Positions 50,394 through 52,277 of a stretch of DNA of 52,277 nucleotides are shown here, in pieces; the first letter of the stretch is position 1, and the number at the start of each line of letters is the position of its first letter. The DNA comes from Dactylosporangium sucinum (lineage in GTDB: Bacteria; Actinomycetota; Actinomycetes; Mycobacteriales; Micromonosporaceae). The stretch is from contig NZ_BMPI01000003.1 of assembly GCF_014647515.1 (NCBI RefSeq), positions 279,373 to 331,649 on the forward strand, given 5' to 3'. The notes below the pieces were generated by a model. That model was not told the DNA's origin. It ran no database searches and was given only the letters and a program-made list of their open reading frames with translations. A program made the translations under genes and the position numbers.

Positions 50394-51650
50394 CTAGGTC
50401 AGGGCCTTCGTCAAGGCCGAGCTGGGCGGCCCGAAGACGAGGCTGACGTTGTGTCCGCCGAACCCGAACGAGTTGGACAGGACGTGGCGCACCTGCACGG
50501 GACGGGGTTCGGTCAGGTGGTCGACGTCGCACGCCGGGTCGGGCTCGTCGAGGTTGTGGGTCGGCGGCAGCACCCCGCGGCGCAGCGCGTGCACCGCGAC
50601 CGCCGCCTCCACCACCCCGGACGCGCCGAGCATGTGCCCGGTGACGCCCTTGGTCGAGCTGACCGGCGGGGTGGCGGCACCGAACACCGTGCGGATCGCG
50701 GTGGCCTCGGCGACGTCGCCGAGCTTGGTGCTGGTGCCGTGCGCGTTCACGTAGCCGATGTCGCCCGGCTCCAGGCCGGCGTCGGCGACGGCGCGGACCA
50801 TGCAGGCCGCGGCCGCCGAGCCGTCGGGGCGGGGCGTCGTCGGGTGGTGGGCGTCGTTCGTGGCGCCCCAGCCGACCAGGTCGGCGTAGCGGGCGGCGCC
50901 GCGCGCCTCGGCGTGCTCGGGGCGCTCCAGGACGAACACCCCCGCGCCCTCGCCGAGCACGAGCCCGTTGCGGCGGCGGTCGAAGGGGCGGCTCGCCTCG
51001 GTCGGGTCGGCCCAGCCGCGGGCGAGCGCGCGGGCGTTGCCGAACGTCTCGGCGAGCGTCGGGAACAGCGGCGCCTCGCTGCAGCCGCAGACGACGACGT
51101 CGGCCTCGCCGGCGCGCAGCAGCCGCAGGCCCTCGCCGATCGACTGGGCGCCGGCGGCGCAGGCGGTGCCGATCGAGGAGCTGTACCCCTGGAAGCCGTA
51201 CTTCATGGCCACCCGGGCCGCGCCCATGTTCGGCAGCATGCCCGGCAGCAGGTACGGGCTGACCCCGAGGCGGCCCTTCTCCGCGCGCAGCACGGCCTGC
51301 GCGTCGAGGGTGGCCAGGCCGCCGGTCCCGGACACGATGACCGCGACGCGGTAGGGGTCGACGTCCCGGCCGGCCACGATCCCGGCGTCGGCGAGCGCCA
51401 GCTCGGCCGCGCGGAGGGCCATCACGATGTACCGGTCGACGACGCGGGTCTCCGGCGCCGGCAGGACGCTCGCCGGGTCGATCGGCGGGGCGAGCGCGGC
51501 GACGTCCGCCGACCCGGCGAGCGGGTGGCCGTCCGGCGGCCGCACGAGGCCGGAGCGGCCCTCGCACATCGCGTCGAAGACCGCGGCGGCGGTCTCCCCG
51601 ACGGACGTCACCAGCCCGATGCCGGTGACCGCGGCGCTGCGGTTCGTCAT
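50394..51650 (-). CDS. FabF-like beta-ketoacyl synthase (KAS II)
   Basis: A 418-aa condensing enzyme with all catalytic residues: Cys in SIGTACAAGAQSIGE, His in VNAHGTSTKLGD and His in SSTKGVTGHMLGASG, plus the C-terminal NSFGFGGHNVSLVF. It should extend a carrier-bound acyl chain with malonyl-ACP. It starts inside the half-length KS-like gene's stop (4-bp overlap), so the two may form a KS/partner pair like KS-alpha/KS-beta of type II polyketide systems. HmaS follows after 31 bp. No ketoreductase or dehydratase is in view; any may lie beyond the right edge. Confidence 0.92.
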   Translation of the reverse strand: MTNRSAAVTGIGLVTSVGETAAAVFDAMCEGRSGLVRPPDGHPLAGSADVAALAPPIDPASVLPAPETRVVDRYIVMALRAAELALADAGIVAGRDVDPYRVAVIVSGTGGLATLDAQAVLRAEKGRLGVSPYLLPGMLPNMGAARVAMKYGFQGYSSSIGTACAAGAQSIGEGLRLLRAGEADVVVCGCSEAPLFPTLAETFGNARALARGWADPTEASRPFDRRRNGLVLGEGAGVFVLERPEHAEARGAARYADLVGWGATNDAHHPTTPRPDGSAAAACMVRAVADAGLEPGDIGYVNAHGTSTKLGDVAEATAIRTVFGAATPPVSSTKGVTGHMLGASGVVEAAVAVHALRRGVLPPTHNLDEPDPACDVDHLTEPRPVQVRHVLSNSFGFGGHNVSLVFGPPSSALTKALT

Positions 51651-52168
51651 GCGGTGACTCCCTCCTCGATGAGGACGACGGCCGTCGCGGTCTCCCGGCC
51701 GGCGGTGTCCTGGCGCAGCTCGACGAGCAGTGCCTCGTCGGCGTCGCCGTCGGCGAGCAGCAGCCGCGCCACGTCGAGCCCCGCGGCGGTGTCGCCGACG
51801 CAGACGACCGGCCCGGTCAGCGACCAGCGGGCGGCGATGTGACCGGCGACCGCGTTCGGCACGGACTGGAAGAAGAACAGCGGCCCGACCCGGCCGCCGT
51901 GGTCGACGGCGTCGGCGACGTGCGCGGCGCTGGCCGCGTCGCCGACGGCGCTCACCAGGACGATCGCGGTGGTCGCGGTCGGTGTGGGAGCGCTCTCCCG
52001 GTGGCGCTCGACACAGCGGCCGGAGACCGCGGCGACGAGCGGGTTGAACGTCGAGTGCACGAATCCGGCGAGGGCCGGCGGCGGGCCGTCGCCCGGCTCG
52101 GGCCAGGCGGCGGAGGCGGCGACGGCGAGCCCGGCGCGCTGCGCTCCTTCGACAAGTCGACGGTTCAT
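51647..52168 (-). CDS. Half-length ketosynthase-like protein (Ketoacyl-synt_2/chain-length-factor-like)
   Basis: A 173-aa protein resembling only the N-terminal half of a ketosynthase: STFNPLVAAVSGRCVERHRE, then FFFQSVPNAVAGHIAARWSL, TGPVVCVGDTAAGLDVARLL and TATAVVLIEEG. The region that carries the KS nucleophile reads VGDTAAG and has no Cys at the expected place, and both catalytic His are absent, so it is not a condensing enzyme by itself. Related small KS-like partners occur in aryl-polyene and other type II systems. GGAGGGGG precedes the ATG at 52168. It overlaps the FabF-like gene by 4 bp, which points to a complex of the two. Confidence 0.75.
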   Translation of the reverse strand: MNRRLVEGAQRAGLAVAASAAWPEPGDGPPPALAGFVHSTFNPLVAAVSGRCVERHRESAPTPTATTAIVLVSAVGDAASAAHVADAVDHGGRVGPLFFFQSVPNAVAGHIAARWSLTGPVVCVGDTAAGLDVARLLLADGDADEALLVELRQDTAGRETATAVVLIEEGVTA

Positions 52169-52205
52169 GCCCCCTCCGCTCCGCTGCGCTCCGCTTCGGA
52201 ACCGC

Positions 52206-52277
52206 TCACTGGGCCACCATCCTTGTGTCGGCGTTTGAGAGAGTGCCGATGCACCACTGGTGACCACCGGGCCATCG
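52206..52277 (-). CDS. Possible 3' end of an upstream cluster gene, truncated by window edge
   Basis: The minus-strand frame entering from the right edge reads RWPGGHQWCIGTLSNADTRM then VAQ and stops with TGA at 52206-52208. The stop is followed by the same GAGCGGT...GCGGAGG leader that joins other gene pairs in this window, supporting a genuine gene end. Only 23 residues are visible and I do not recognise the family. Confidence 0.4.
   Translation of the reverse strand, partial: RWPGGHQWCIGTLSNADTRMVAQ

Overview
The window is very GC-rich DNA with strong G/C bias at third codon positions, GTG starts, GGAGG-type ribosome binding sites and tightly overlapping genes. Its families (MocR and TetR regulators, ECF42 sigma factor with a DGPF partner, a LAL-type LuxR regulator, 10-methyl fatty acid genes, GH87/GH16/GH3 hydrolases, a 4-hydroxyphenylglycine gene set) point to a filamentous actinomycete. 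A Micromonosporaceae-like host (Dactylosporangium/Actinoplanes type) is my best guess, but it is an inference. I see no rRNA, tRNA, CRISPR array or intact insertion sequence.

Left part (1-16.8 kb): the 3' part of a secreted GH87-type alpha-1,3-glucanase; a divergent MocR regulator/EamA exporter pair whose start codons overlap; an RpiB-like isomerase; an orphan peptide-type substrate-binding lipoprotein; a run of four hairpins ending in a 62-bp perfect palindrome; an NAD(P)-binding protein and a TetR regulator, the latter bracketed by two copies of one hairpin repeat; a GH3 lipoprotein-like enzyme; a baeRF-family gene; a two-gene unit (stand-alone condensation-like protein plus dimethylformamidase-like protein); and a DGPF/ECF42 sigma factor pair.

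Middle part (16.8-37.5 kb): a two-gene operon for 10-methyl branched fatty acids (FAD reductase and SAM methyltransferase, tmsA/tmsB-like); an HtrA-like membrane protease; a repeat-rich non-coding stretch; a sensor kinase/methyltransferase/TetR unit; a small secreted protein; a LAL regulator downstream of an FAD oxidoreductase and a GH16 glucanase; the wreck of an alpha/beta hydrolase gene; an exporter/MarR divergent pair around a 30-bp palindrome; a tmpA-tmpB-like pair for cleaving a quaternary-ammonium phosphonate; and two esterase-type genes.

Right part (37.6 kb to the right edge): an apparent biosynthetic gene cluster. Three rightward genes (hydroxymandelate oxidase, 4-hydroxyphenylglycine transaminase, Sfp-type phosphopantetheinyl transferase) face a leftward operon of at least twelve tightly packed genes: half-length ketosynthase-like protein, FabF-like ketosynthase, 4-hydroxymandelate synthase, PhyH oxygenase, DUF3050 (haem-oxygenase-like) protein, TPP-dependent E1 alpha and beta, AMP-ligase, stand-alone condensation-like protein, FabH-like synthase with an altered triad, acyl carrier protein and a thiolase-fold protein lacking the active-site cysteine. 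All enzymes that turn 4-hydroxyphenylpyruvate into 4-hydroxyphenylglycine (HmaS, Hmo, HpgT) are present, but there is no modular NRPS or PKS. My working model is that 4-hydroxyphenylglyoxylate and/or 4-hydroxyphenylglycine is activated (by E1 decarboxylation or the AMP-ligase), placed on the single carrier protein and elaborated by dissociated condensing enzymes and two iron oxygenases. This is the most likely undescribed system in the window.
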